Shown here piece after piece: positions 35,704 through 42,729 of a DNA stretch of 42,729 bases. Within the stretch, counting starts at the first letter, position 1; each line of letters opens with the position of its first letter. The translations under genes were made by a program, and so were the position numbers. Below the pieces are notes generated by a model that had not been told where the DNA came from, searched no databases, and saw only the letters and a program-made list of their open reading frames with translations. Source of the DNA: Prolixibacteraceae bacterium (GTDB lineage: Bacteria; Bacteroidota; Bacteroidia; Bacteroidales; Prolixibacteraceae); contig JABGRN010000046.1 of the NCBI GenBank assembly GCA_018648265.1, positions 1 through 42,729 on the forward strand, given 5' to 3'.

Positions 35704-35744
35704 AAAAAAAAGAGGCTGCGTTTTTTATGCAGCCTCTTTTTTTT
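35704..35744. terminator. Bidirectional terminator between convergent genes
   Basis: A GAGGCTGC/GCAGCCTC stem with eight A on one side and eight T on the other works in both directions. It follows the oxidoreductase stop directly and overlaps the last two bases of the malic enzyme stop codon region (35743-35745). Confidence 0.92.
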
Positions 35745-38019
35745 ATTCACATAAATCCGATTGTGCATCAACTACTGCAATGGCAACCATATTTATTATT
35801 TCACGTACAGAACTATCGCGTTGCAAAATATGAACTGGTTTTTTCATACCCATTAAAATTGGACCAATTGCTTCAGCAGGACCAATAGATTGCAATATTT
35901 TATAACTCGTATTCCCTGAACTTAAATTAGGAAAAATTAGCGTGTTTGCATCCGAATCTCCCAATTTATTAAACGGGAATCTTTTAAATCTTAGCTTCCC
36001 ATTTAATGCGTAGTTAGCTTGCATTTCTCCATCTACCAACAAATCAGGATGTTTTTCGTGAATTAATTTTACCGCTTCCTTGACCCGGACAGGACTTCCA
36101 TGACCTTTGTAAGCACCAAAATTAGAATAAGATATTAAAGCAATTTTTGGTTCAATATTGAAACATTTAATTTTTGAAGCCGCCAAAATCGTTGTATCAA
36201 CCAATGTTTGTGGCGAGGGATCCATATTAACAGTTGTATCGGACAAAAAGATTGGACCTTGTTTTGTAATCATTATGTGCATTCCTGCGATATGGTTAAA
36301 TTTTTCCTTTACACCAATTACCTGAAGAGCCGGCCGGATTGTCTCTGAGTATTTCCTCGAAAAACCTGAAACGAACGCATCAGCCTCTCCTGTTTCAACC
36401 ATCATAGCGCCAAAATAATCGCGGTTGTACATTTTTTCAATCGCTTCGCCAAATGTCATCCCTTTTCTTTGTCTTTTCTCAAAAAGTACTTTTGCATATT
36501 GATGTATTTTCTCTTCCGATACATTTTTCAAAAGATCGATTATTGGGACATTTTCCAGATTTAATTGGTTTTCTTTAATTAAAGCTTTAATTTTTTCCTC
36601 GTTGCCCAACAAAATTGGTTTTGCAATACCTTCCTGCAAAACAAATTGCGCTGCTTTTAAAATTTTAAAATCATTTGCTTCAGCAAAAACCACCCGTTTA
36701 GGATCTAACCTGGCTTTATTCCTAATTGTCATTATTAGTTTATTGTCAAGCCCCAGGCGGTTTGTTAATTCTTGTTTATAAACACTCCAGTTTTTAATTT
36801 TTTTACGGGCTACCCCAGTAGCCATGGCAGCTTTTGCCACTGCTATCGAAACTGTTGTAATAAGTCGCGGATCCATTGGTTTTGGAATAATATAATCTTT
36901 TCCAAAAACAATATTTTGCTGATTATAGGCTTTTGCTACCATTTCGGGCACGTATTCTTTGGCGAGGTTTGCAAGGGCATTTGCTGCCGCCATTTTCATT
37001 TCTTCGTTAATTATGCTAGCTCGCACATCAAGTGCGCCCCTGAAAATAAAAGGAAATCCGAGTACATTATTAATTTGATTTGGGTAATCGCTCCTTCCTG
37101 TTGCCATAATAATATCATTGCGTGCTGCTGTAGCATCGTCATAAGAAATTTCTGGGTTTGGATTCGCCATAGCAAAAACTATTGGGTCGTTGGCCATCGA
37201 ACGGATCATTTTTTTACTTACCACATTACCAATCGAAAGGCCAAGGAACACATCGGCGCCAACCATGGCTTCTTCCAGCGTGTCAATATTTCTATTAGTA
37301 ATAAATTGTTGTTTGATTTTATTGAGGTCGTTTCTTTTGTTGTTAAGAACTCCCCGACTGTCGAGCATTACAACATTGTTGGGGTTTACGCCAGAACTAA
37401 TGTACAATTTGGTACATGAAACTGCTGCTGCCCCTGCACCATTTACAACCACTTTTAGTTCTTCTATTGATTTTCCGTTAAGTTCAAGTGCATTTATTAA
37501 ACCTGCCAACGAAATTATTGCCGTACCGTGCTGGTCGTCGTGAAAAACCGGAATATCCATTTCCTTTTTAAGGGTCTCTTCAATTTCAAAACATTCCGGG
37601 GCTTTAATATCTTCTAAATTAATCCCCCCAAATGTAGGACCAAGGGCTTTTACAATTTCAATTATTTTTTTAGGATCTTTTTCATCAAGCTCAATATCAA
37701 AAACATCGACATCGGCAAATATTTTGAAAAGCAGACCTTTCCCCTCCATTACAGGTTTCCCGGCCATCGCACCGATATCGCCCAAACCCAAAACTGCTGT
37801 TCCATTTGACACGACGGCAACCAAGTTTCCCTTTGCAGTATATTTATATGCATTGTCGGGATTTTTATGAATTTCAAGACACGGTTCTGCAACACCGGGT
37901 GTGTATGCCAGCGACAAATCGTACTGGGTGTTGTGTGGTTTTGTTGGTATTACTTCTATTTTTCCGGGCCGACCCTGTTGGTGATATTTTAAGGCATCCG
38001 ATTTAATTATTTTTGACAT
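35743..38019 (-). CDS. maeB: NADP-dependent malic enzyme, MaeB type (malic-PTA fusion)
   Basis: A 758-residue bifunctional-architecture malic enzyme. The N-terminal ~420 residues are the malic enzyme (LSLAYTPGVAEPCLEI, GDIGAMAGKPVMEGK, FHDDQHGTAIISLAGL, NGAGAAAVSC), which decarboxylates malate to pyruvate. The C-terminal ~330 residues are a phosphotransacetylase-like domain (NRDYFGAMMVETGEADAFVSG, DGEMQANYALN, TLIFPNLSSGNTSYKILQ) that in this family is mainly regulatory, responding to acetyl-CoA. It supplies NADPH and pyruvate from the TCA pool. It has its own promoter and a shared bidirectional terminator. Confidence 0.96.
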   Translation of the reverse strand: MSKIIKSDALKYHQQGRPGKIEVIPTKPHNTQYDLSLAYTPGVAEPCLEIHKNPDNAYKYTAKGNLVAVVSNGTAVLGLGDIGAMAGKPVMEGKGLLFKIFADVDVFDIELDEKDPKKIIEIVKALGPTFGGINLEDIKAPECFEIEETLKKEMDIPVFHDDQHGTAIISLAGLINALELNGKSIEELKVVVNGAGAAAVSCTKLYISSGVNPNNVVMLDSRGVLNNKRNDLNKIKQQFITNRNIDTLEEAMVGADVFLGLSIGNVVSKKMIRSMANDPIVFAMANPNPEISYDDATAARNDIIMATGRSDYPNQINNVLGFPFIFRGALDVRASIINEEMKMAAANALANLAKEYVPEMVAKAYNQQNIVFGKDYIIPKPMDPRLITTVSIAVAKAAMATGVARKKIKNWSVYKQELTNRLGLDNKLIMTIRNKARLDPKRVVFAEANDFKILKAAQFVLQEGIAKPILLGNEEKIKALIKENQLNLENVPIIDLLKNVSEEKIHQYAKVLFEKRQRKGMTFGEAIEKMYNRDYFGAMMVETGEADAFVSGFSRKYSETIRPALQVIGVKEKFNHIAGMHIMITKQGPIFLSDTTVNMDPSPQTLVDTTILAASKIKCFNIEPKIALISYSNFGAYKGHGSPVRVKEAVKLIHEKHPDLLVDGEMQANYALNGKLRFKRFPFNKLGDSDANTLIFPNLSSGNTSYKILQSIGPAEAIGPILMGMKKPVHILQRDSSVREIINMVAIAVVDAQSDLCE

Positions 38020-38042
38020 GGTAAGTTAATTTTTTGTTTGCC

Positions 38043-38050
38043 CAAAGTTA
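38043..38050 (-). promoter_or_regulatory. -7 box for maeB
   Basis: Minus-strand TAACTTTG is a perfect TANNTTTG match 23 bases before the maeB ATG at 38019. The -33 position is AT-rich without a clear TTTG. Confidence 0.5.
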
Positions 38051-38132
38051 CGGCAAGCAATCAATTAAATTTAGGATTTTGGTCAGGTTAACGGAAGTTT
38101 TGATTAAAAAAAATCACTCTAAAATAGTTCAT

Positions 38133-38444
38133 TTAAATTTCCGGTCTAATAATTCTCTCCCAAAGTTGATTGATTAAATGGTCGGTTTTAGGCTTACATA
38201 GCTGGATTATATGACGAATTGAAAGGGTACTTCTTTCCAGCCAGTCTTTTAATGTATTTATCCCAACAATATTGATAAGCCTGCAGATGTTGGATGCTTT
38301 CATTATTAACCCAACATCCGCGCTTGCGCGTTTTATCCCTTTTTTTGTTAAAATGTAGCTAAAGCCCCATTGCCGTTTAATGGTCCCGTAAGGGTGTTCT
38401 ACAATTTGTCGCCGTTTCCGGTATACATCTCTGTTTTCAGCTCA
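38133..38444 (-). pseudogene. C-terminal remnant of an IS1182-like transposase
   Basis: Translating the minus strand gives 102 codons from 38441 to a TAA at 38133-38135 with a clear DDE transposase tail: DVYRKRRQIVEHPYGTIKRQ followed by WGF, then KRASADVGLM and CRLINIVG. The E-H-P-(F/Y)-G-T-I-K-R-Q-W-G stretch carries the last acidic residue of the DDE triad and is typical of the IS1182 family. Just upstream in this frame is a TGA (38442-38444) and the N-terminal three quarters of the transposase are absent; the peptidase gene begins within 30 bases. No terminal inverted repeats were found around it. The element is dead and only its 3' end remains. Confidence 0.85.
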
Positions 38445-38473
38445 TTGTTTTGCGAGGAGTGTGCTTTGACTAT

Positions 38474-41400
38474 TTACTTTAATCCCTTTGCTGAACGGTC
38501 TTCCAGTGGTGGGGCAGGAGTCATAATATGTTTGTTTTCTTTCACTAATTTGAGTACTTCTTCAACCACCTTTTCCATTTGCGGGTCACGCCCTTTCATT
38601 AAAATATTTGGATCATCCCAAACTTTATAATCAGGCCGAACGCCTTCGCCTTCCCAAAACCAATGACCATCGTTGTCGTAAAGTCTTGCTCCCGGCACAG
38701 TAATAGAACCACCGTCTATTAACATGTGACCGGTTGCCGGACCAACTAAAATACCTAATGTACGTTCTCCCACAATTGGGCCGGCTTCCAATTCCTGAAA
38801 CGCCCATGGAAGCCCATCGCCTCCTGAACCAGCCCAGCCGTTGATTAACATTCCCACCGGGCCTGTATTTGTTTTAACAGGGTTGGTGTGGTCTTTTCCG
38901 TGTCGCCAGTGCAGATTATACGTTACAGGGCGTTGCAACAATTCCAGAAAACGGTCGGCTAATTGCCCACCACCGTTAAAACGTTCGTCCAGAATAAATC
39001 CTTTTTTGTCCAACTGACCGTAAAACATACGAACTAATTCCAACTGGCCACGACCGGCAGTGTTCGACATATAAATATAACCCAATTGGCCATCGGACAA
39101 TTCATCAACCATTTTGCGATTATTTTCAAGATGTTCCAAATAGCGGAGTTGTCTTTCCTGACCACCCGACAAGCATTTAATTACTAAATTTTTTGCATCC
39201 TCATCTTTACCTGTTGTAGAAATATTTAAAGAAACTGTTTTTCCTGAAAGTCCTTCAAATGTTGCGTAAGGATCTTGTTCAGGATTTAGTTTTATTCCGT
39301 TAACCGATAAAATTACATCACCTTCAGATACTTCAACTCCAGGTTGGTCGAACGGTGAACGAACCTCAGTGTCCCACTCAGCTGGTTTTACAATGCGTTT
39401 TATTTTGTATTGTTTGTCTTCAAGTGTCCAGTCTATACCAAGAAAACCATTACCTCTCGATGGCGAACTTTCCACATCGCCACCATTGGCATAAGTATGT
39501 CCGGCACTTAACTCAGATACAAGATTTAACTGCAAATTGGTAATGTCCCAACGTGTTCGTGCATCTTCAATTAGTTTTGAATATTGGTCGCGCAATGCCT
39601 CCCAGTCTAATTGGTGCATATTTGGGTCGTAAAAGAAATCCCGGTGTCGTCGCCAGGTGTCCATAAAAATTTGTCGCCATTCCTCTTTGGGAATTAAATC
39701 CATAACCAAATCATTAGTTGGAATTGGTTTTTCGATTTTTTGTCCCGGTGCAGGTTTAATAATTCCATACTTACCCTGGCTGTTTGCCAGCATTGATTTT
39801 CCATCGGCAGTAGCCACAACCTGGCTAACATTTTCCATTATAGCTTTTTCTTCTCTTTCTTTCAGATCATAAAAATGCAATGAAGAAGAGCGTTCTCCTG
39901 AACCTGTATTTGGGCGGCGTAAAAACACCAATTTATCTTCAAAGGGAATTAATGCGGAAATATTTCCTGCTTTTGGAGGTAGAAGAATTAAGCGTGCTTC
40001 AATGTTGTCGAAATCAATTTCAACATTTACCCCATCTTCCTCTTCCTTGCTTTTTTCATCTTCCTTTGGTTCAGCCTTGTCCTGAGTCTTTTTCTCTTCT
40101 TTGATCTCCACAGTATCATTTTTGGCAGCCAATATTGAAGTTGTTTTTTTGCTTAAACTAAGCGAAGCAATTTGAGTTGCATTTGGATAAATCCAGGTAC
40201 CGTCATTCATGTCAGAATAAGCAGCGTTCATACTTCTGTTGGTTAAATAAAAAAGATATTTTCCATCAGTACTAAAAACCGGATAATTGTCGAAGTAGAA
40301 ACCATTAGTTACCTGATTCTGTTTTTTTTCTTCCAGGTTGTACACAAAAATAGCACTGTTGGCATTGTCAAGGTTTTGTGTAAATGTTATCCATTTTGAA
40401 TCGGGCGACCATGATATTGGAAATCCAAAACGTGCTCCATGCCCGGTGTTCCATAAAGTATTTCCTGCAACTACAACTTCTCCACTTTTAATATCGATTA
40501 TTGATATATTGTTTGTCTCGTCTATAAATGCAATTTTTTCGCTGTTGGGCGACCAGTATAATTTATACCCAAATCCCTTTCCTCGTTTTGTTAATTTTCT
40601 GGCTTCATTTTTATTTTCATTGTCTTGAAGGTAAATTTCATATTCTCCCGATTTATCACTCCAGTAGGCAATGGTTTTTCCATCGGGCGACCAGGCAGGA
40701 TTTTGGTCGAATGCGCCACTCGATTTTGTAATATTCAAAGTATAACCTTCTTTTACCGGAACATTAAATAACTCGCCGCGAGCTTCAAAAATAATACGTT
40801 TCCCACCTGGCGATGCGGTCATATTCGAAATGCGCTTGCTCACATCTTTTGAAGTTGGCATTTCTACCGATAAATCACTAATAACATTTACTACAACTTT
40901 TTTGTATTTCTGAGTAGTCAAATCCATTAAATGCAAATCGCCTCCCATTTCAAATATCAATTCCGATGGACCTGCTGAAAGAAATGAGATATCAAAATCT
41001 TCAAATTTGGTAACTTGTTTTTTTTCTTTTGTTTTTGTATCGTATTCCCAAATGTTCAAACGCATATTCTCATCGCGGTCAGAAAGAAAATATACTTTAT
41101 TACCCGCCCAGGCCGGTTTGCCGTCATTGGCTTCGTCGGTAGTGATGCGTTCTGTTGTATTTGTTTTGGTATTGTAAATAATTATATCGGAAGTTAATCC
41201 TCCCCGATACCTTTTAAATGGGTAGTTCTCAGTTATTTTGGTTATGTAAGCCAAGTGGTTTCCATCAGGTGAAAAACTTGCAAGCTCGCCGTAAGGAATT
41301 GCCAGTTTTTCGGGGAAACCCCCTTTCTTGTCAACAAGAAAAAACTGGCTGAGCCGGCTCACACCGTTTTCACGTGTCGATGCAAAAAGTATCTGTTTCC

Positions 41401-41749
41401 CGTTAGGATGCCAGTCAATCATTCTGTCAGTGAAAGAATTATATGTAATCCGTGTTGGGACACCGCCAGTTACCGGCATTGCAAAAACATCGGAATTACC
41501 GTTGTAACTGGCCGTAAATCCAATTTGTTTCCCATCGGGGGAGAACCGTGGCCACGATTCTTCTCCGGGAGAGTGGGTCAACTGAATGGCGGTACCCCCA
41601 GTTTTCGACATCACCCAAATATCGCCACCGTAAACAAAAGTTATCTGGGTTTCTGAAACATCCATGTAACGCATCAGTTTAGCGTTGATTTGACCAAATG
41701 CACTGTTAATTATGATCAGTGCAACAATAACTAAAAATATTTTTTTCAT
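38474..41749 (-). CDS. Tricorn-like S41 family peptidase with beta-propeller
   Basis: A 1091-residue exported peptidase. A signal peptide ends at NSAFG-Q when ATG 41749 is used; an upstream TTG (41773) lies inside a -7 box and is rejected. Two runs of TolB/PD40-type propeller blades (repeated SPDGK, W-SPD motifs) cover about 25-330 and 330-560. An acidic linker (about 560-590), a PDZ domain (about 760-860) and the S41 protease core follow. The tricorn catalytic residues are visible as H751 (SAGHTYANGG), nucleophile S975 (NGWAGSGGD) and E995 (VGERTLG). It should trim peptides in the periplasm or at the surface. The IS remnant begins 30 bases after its stop, but the C-terminus looks complete. 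Confidence 0.93.
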   Translation of the reverse strand: MKKIFLVIVALIIINSAFGQINAKLMRYMDVSETQITFVYGGDIWVMSKTGGTAIQLTHSPGEESWPRFSPDGKQIGFTASYNGNSDVFAMPVTGGVPTRITYNSFTDRMIDWHPNGKQILFASTRENGVSRLSQFFLVDKKGGFPEKLAIPYGELASFSPDGNHLAYITKITENYPFKRYRGGLTSDIIIYNTKTNTTERITTDEANDGKPAWAGNKVYFLSDRDENMRLNIWEYDTKTKEKKQVTKFEDFDISFLSAGPSELIFEMGGDLHLMDLTTQKYKKVVVNVISDLSVEMPTSKDVSKRISNMTASPGGKRIIFEARGELFNVPVKEGYTLNITKSSGAFDQNPAWSPDGKTIAYWSDKSGEYEIYLQDNENKNEARKLTKRGKGFGYKLYWSPNSEKIAFIDETNNISIIDIKSGEVVVAGNTLWNTGHGARFGFPISWSPDSKWITFTQNLDNANSAIFVYNLEEKKQNQVTNGFYFDNYPVFSTDGKYLFYLTNRSMNAAYSDMNDGTWIYPNATQIASLSLSKKTTSILAAKNDTVEIKEEKKTQDKAEPKEDEKSKEEEDGVNVEIDFDNIEARLILLPPKAGNISALIPFEDKLVFLRRPNTGSGERSSSLHFYDLKEREEKAIMENVSQVVATADGKSMLANSQGKYGIIKPAPGQKIEKPIPTNDLVMDLIPKEEWRQIFMDTWRRHRDFFYDPNMHQLDWEALRDQYSKLIEDARTRWDITNLQLNLVSELSAGHTYANGGDVESSPSRGNGFLGIDWTLEDKQYKIKRIVKPAEWDTEVRSPFDQPGVEVSEGDVILSVNGIKLNPEQDPYATFEGLSGKTVSLNISTTGKDEDAKNLVIKCLSGGQERQLRYLEHLENNRKMVDELSDGQLGYIYMSNTAGRGQLELVRMFYGQLDKKGFILDERFNGGGQLADRFLELLQRPVTYNLHWRHGKDHTNPVKTNTGPVGMLINGWAGSGGDGLPWAFQELEAGPIVGERTLGILVGPATGHMLIDGGSITVPGARLYDNDGHWFWEGEGVRPDYKVWDDPNILMKGRDPQMEKVVEEVLKLVKENKHIMTPAPPLEDRSAKGLK

Positions 41750-41770
41750 CTCATTTTTTTTAAATTCTTT

Positions 41771-41778
41771 CAAAGGTA
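41771..41778 (-). promoter_or_regulatory. -7 box for the tricorn-like peptidase
   Basis: Minus-strand TACCTTTG is a perfect TANNTTTG match about 22 bases before ATG 41749. A TTTAG lies 19 bases upstream as a weak -33. Confidence 0.5.
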
Positions 41779-41960
41779 TTCAATGTAACTCACTAAATTG
41801 TATTCATTCCTGAAAAAAAATTACACGCTCTTACATATTTGAACCGGAATTAAATTTTTAAAGAATGACAAAGCATTTGTTTGTCTTTTTTAACATATTA
41901 AAATGCTTATTGTTTTTAAGTATCCAAATGTTTTCAGAATTACGAAAATTTTCAAAGTAC

Positions 41961-42130
41961 TTAAGGGCATCTCTAAAAACTCTGAAAAACCTACAGGAAC
42001 GAAAATAATAAACAATCTGACTGGGTTATAATTTTTTGAAATCGCTACTGCTATTCTTGAAAATTATGCCTTGCATATTATTCATTGTCTTCATTTTTTG
42101 AAAGAAATGAGTTTTTAGTTATGCCCTTAA
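41961..42130. mobile_element. MITE-like element with 18-bp inverted repeats and TTAA flanks
   Basis: A 162-bp element (41965-42126) begins GGGCATCTCTAAAAACTC and ends in the reverse complement of the same word with two changes (42109-42126). It is flanked on both sides by TTAA (41961-41964 and 42127-42130), which would be a 4-bp target duplication. An internal inverted ATAATTTT/AAAATTAT (around 42030-42067) could form a central hairpin. There is no open reading frame. Size, inverted ends and duplication fit a non-autonomous miniature transposable element moved by a transposase encoded elsewhere, perhaps of the IS5 type, whose YTAR targets include TTAA. Confidence 0.7.
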
Positions 42131-42610
42131 ATTGTGCTTGTCTTTATATTTTTTATTCACCCAGTGACTTTCCTTCACCTGGTGAAGTTTTTAGGAAACG
42201 GCAAACAACAAAATTCAAACTTGTCCAGCTTTTAGCTTATAAATAACAATAACCAAAATCCCAATTCTCAAAATTGAACATTTATATTTTGGGTTTATTC
42301 GTTTTTAGAGTTTAGTTTTTTACTGCTTCTGATAAAAAGCGCCTACTTCTATGGATGAAATTTATTATGTTAATCTACTTTGCTGACAATATAAATTAAA
42401 TTTGTTCAAATAATTTCATAAAACATACTCTTCAACATGTTTTTATGGTAAACATAATGAGATTAAAACCGTATCTTCCGAGGAATTTTAAAAAAAACCG
42501 ATTTTACTAACTTTAAATCCAACTTGCCTATGGAAAATTTAAAGTCTTTCATTTAGAATTTCATTGAATTACAATTTTTCTTTTCAAAACAAAAAAAAAT
42601 CAAAAAATCT
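42131..42610. other. Gene-poor intergenic stretch
   Basis: About 480 AT-rich bases. Apart from the paired palindromes at 42156-42187 and a TAAATTTG box near 42396 on the plus strand, I see no gene, RNA or repeat. The region looks like decayed or regulatory DNA upstream of the small frame at 42611. Confidence 0.5.
42156..42187. promoter_or_regulatory. Tandem near-palindromes, possible operator pair
   Basis: Two related 13-mers, TTCACCCAGTGAC (42156-42168) and TTCACCTGGTGAA (42174-42186), lie 18 bases apart start to start. The second is an almost perfect palindrome CTTCACC-T-GGTGAAG. Two copies on nearly two helical turns look like a dimeric repressor/activator site, but no gene starts within 400 bases. 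Confidence 0.4.
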
Positions 42611-42712
42611 ATGGAAAAAAATCATTTAAAAGGTTTTTTAACCTTTCTAATCCTTGCCGTATTATTGGCATTTTCTGGCTCACTTCATAATTCGGGTTGG
42701 TTTTGTTTTTAA
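42611..42712 (+). CDS. Possible small secreted-protein start, cut by the terminal repeat
   Basis: A 33-codon frame whose first ~24 residues (MEKNHLKGFLTFLILAVLLA and on to FSGS) look like a signal peptide: two lysines, a long aliphatic core and small residues. The frame then enters the 53-base terminal repeat at 42676 and stops at 42712, with a tail (HNSGWFCF) coded by the repeat. This would fit a secreted-protein gene interrupted by an inserted element, with the rest lying beyond the contig. A chance frame cannot be excluded; no clear ribosome-binding site is seen. Confidence 0.3.
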   Translation: MEKNHLKGFLTFLILAVLLAFSGSLHNSGWFCF

Positions 42713-42728
42713 GCATAAATTTTAGCAA
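42676..42728. repeat. Right copy of the 53-bp inverted repeat at the window ends
   Basis: Exact reverse complement of bases 1-53. Identity begins sharply at TGGCTCACTTCATAAT (42676) and runs to the second-last base of the window. The two copies have the same end facing inward, as expected if the contig lies between two inverted copies of one element. Confidence 0.9.
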
Positions 42729-42729
42729 C

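Noticed and set aside
38370-38630. Plus-strand frame of 86 codons over the peptidase end
   Set aside because: It is antisense to the IS remnant and the peptidase 3' end, has no recognisable domain, and its neighbours' motifs read on the other strand.
41867-41891. Terminator-like hairpin GACAAA/TTTGTC followed by T
   Set aside because: A weak six-base AT-rich stem with no gene ending upstream of it on the plus strand.
42611-42728. Minus-strand open frame running from the right window edge
   Set aside because: It is antisense to the signal-peptide-like frame and its first part lies in the repeat shared with the left end, where it continues into unrelated sequence.
1-42729. Linear plasmid or phage with terminal inverted repeats
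   Set aside because: The content is core chromosomal (nqr, recR, holA, maeB, pruA) with no structural phage, replication-initiation or partition genes, so the end repeats are better explained by assembly breaks.

Overview
The window looks like a chromosomal contig from a low-GC, free-living or anaerobic member of the Bacteroidota, probably Bacteroidia and possibly close to Marinilabiliales. This rests on gene content: a six-gene Na+-translocating NADH:quinone reductase operon, a type IX secretion plug protein (DUF5103), a DUF5606 protein, a TonB-dependent receptor beside an ECF sigma factor, LytTR two-component regulation, and many promoter-like TANNTTTG (-7) boxes typical of the phylum. The species cannot be fixed from sequence alone.

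Layout. 0.1-9.2 kb: DUF5606 protein, BtuB-like TonB receptor divergent from an ECF sigma factor, DJ-1/PfpI protein, small beta-barrel, OmpA-family lipid/peptidoglycan-anchoring type protein, and a TPR histidine kinase / LytTR regulator pair followed by a receiver-less LytTR copy. 9.5-13.4 kb: accessory stretch with a two-gene membrane module (2-TM protein plus a TM-anchored, apparently inactive NlpC/P60-like protein), a hairpin-rich intergenic element, and two secreted proteins of unknown role. 13.6-19.5 kb: nqrABCDEF with a recognisable promoter and terminator. 19.9-25.1 kb: T9SS plug protein, a membrane PAS histidine kinase meeting it end to end with no spacer, and pruA. 25.2-30.0 kb: FtsB/DivIC-like protein, YqgE/AlgH, then a minus-strand operon of AMP nucleosidase, holA, rhomboid protease and a fold-type-IV aminotransferase homologue lacking PLP residues, divergent from an orphan HsdR_N-type nuclease domain. 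30.1-33.9 kb: yefM-yoeB toxin-antitoxin genes coupled to an acetyltransferase, a glycosyltransferase 2 fused to a degenerate sugar-phosphate transferase, and recR. 34.2-41.7 kb: Tat-exported Gfo/Idh/MocA oxidoreductase, bifunctional malic enzyme, an IS1182-like transposase remnant and a tricorn-like S41 peptidase. 41.8-42.7 kb: gene-poor DNA carrying a MITE-like element with TTAA flanks and a paired near-palindrome.

Functionally, most of the window is core metabolism and envelope biology: Na+-motive respiration (Nqr), proline/glutamate and malate oxidation feeding NAD(P)H, DNA replication and repair (HolA, RecR), cell division (FtsB-like) and surface assembly. I do not see a phage, CRISPR array, biosynthetic cluster, rRNA or tRNA. 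The first 53 bases and the last ~53 bases are perfect inverted copies of one another, which most simply means that the contig was broken at two inverted copies of a dispersed repeat such as an insertion sequence. Candidates for something undescribed are the NlpC/P60-like pseudo-enzyme module, the PLP-less aminotransferase homologue, the glycosyltransferase fusion and the MITE; none is proven here.
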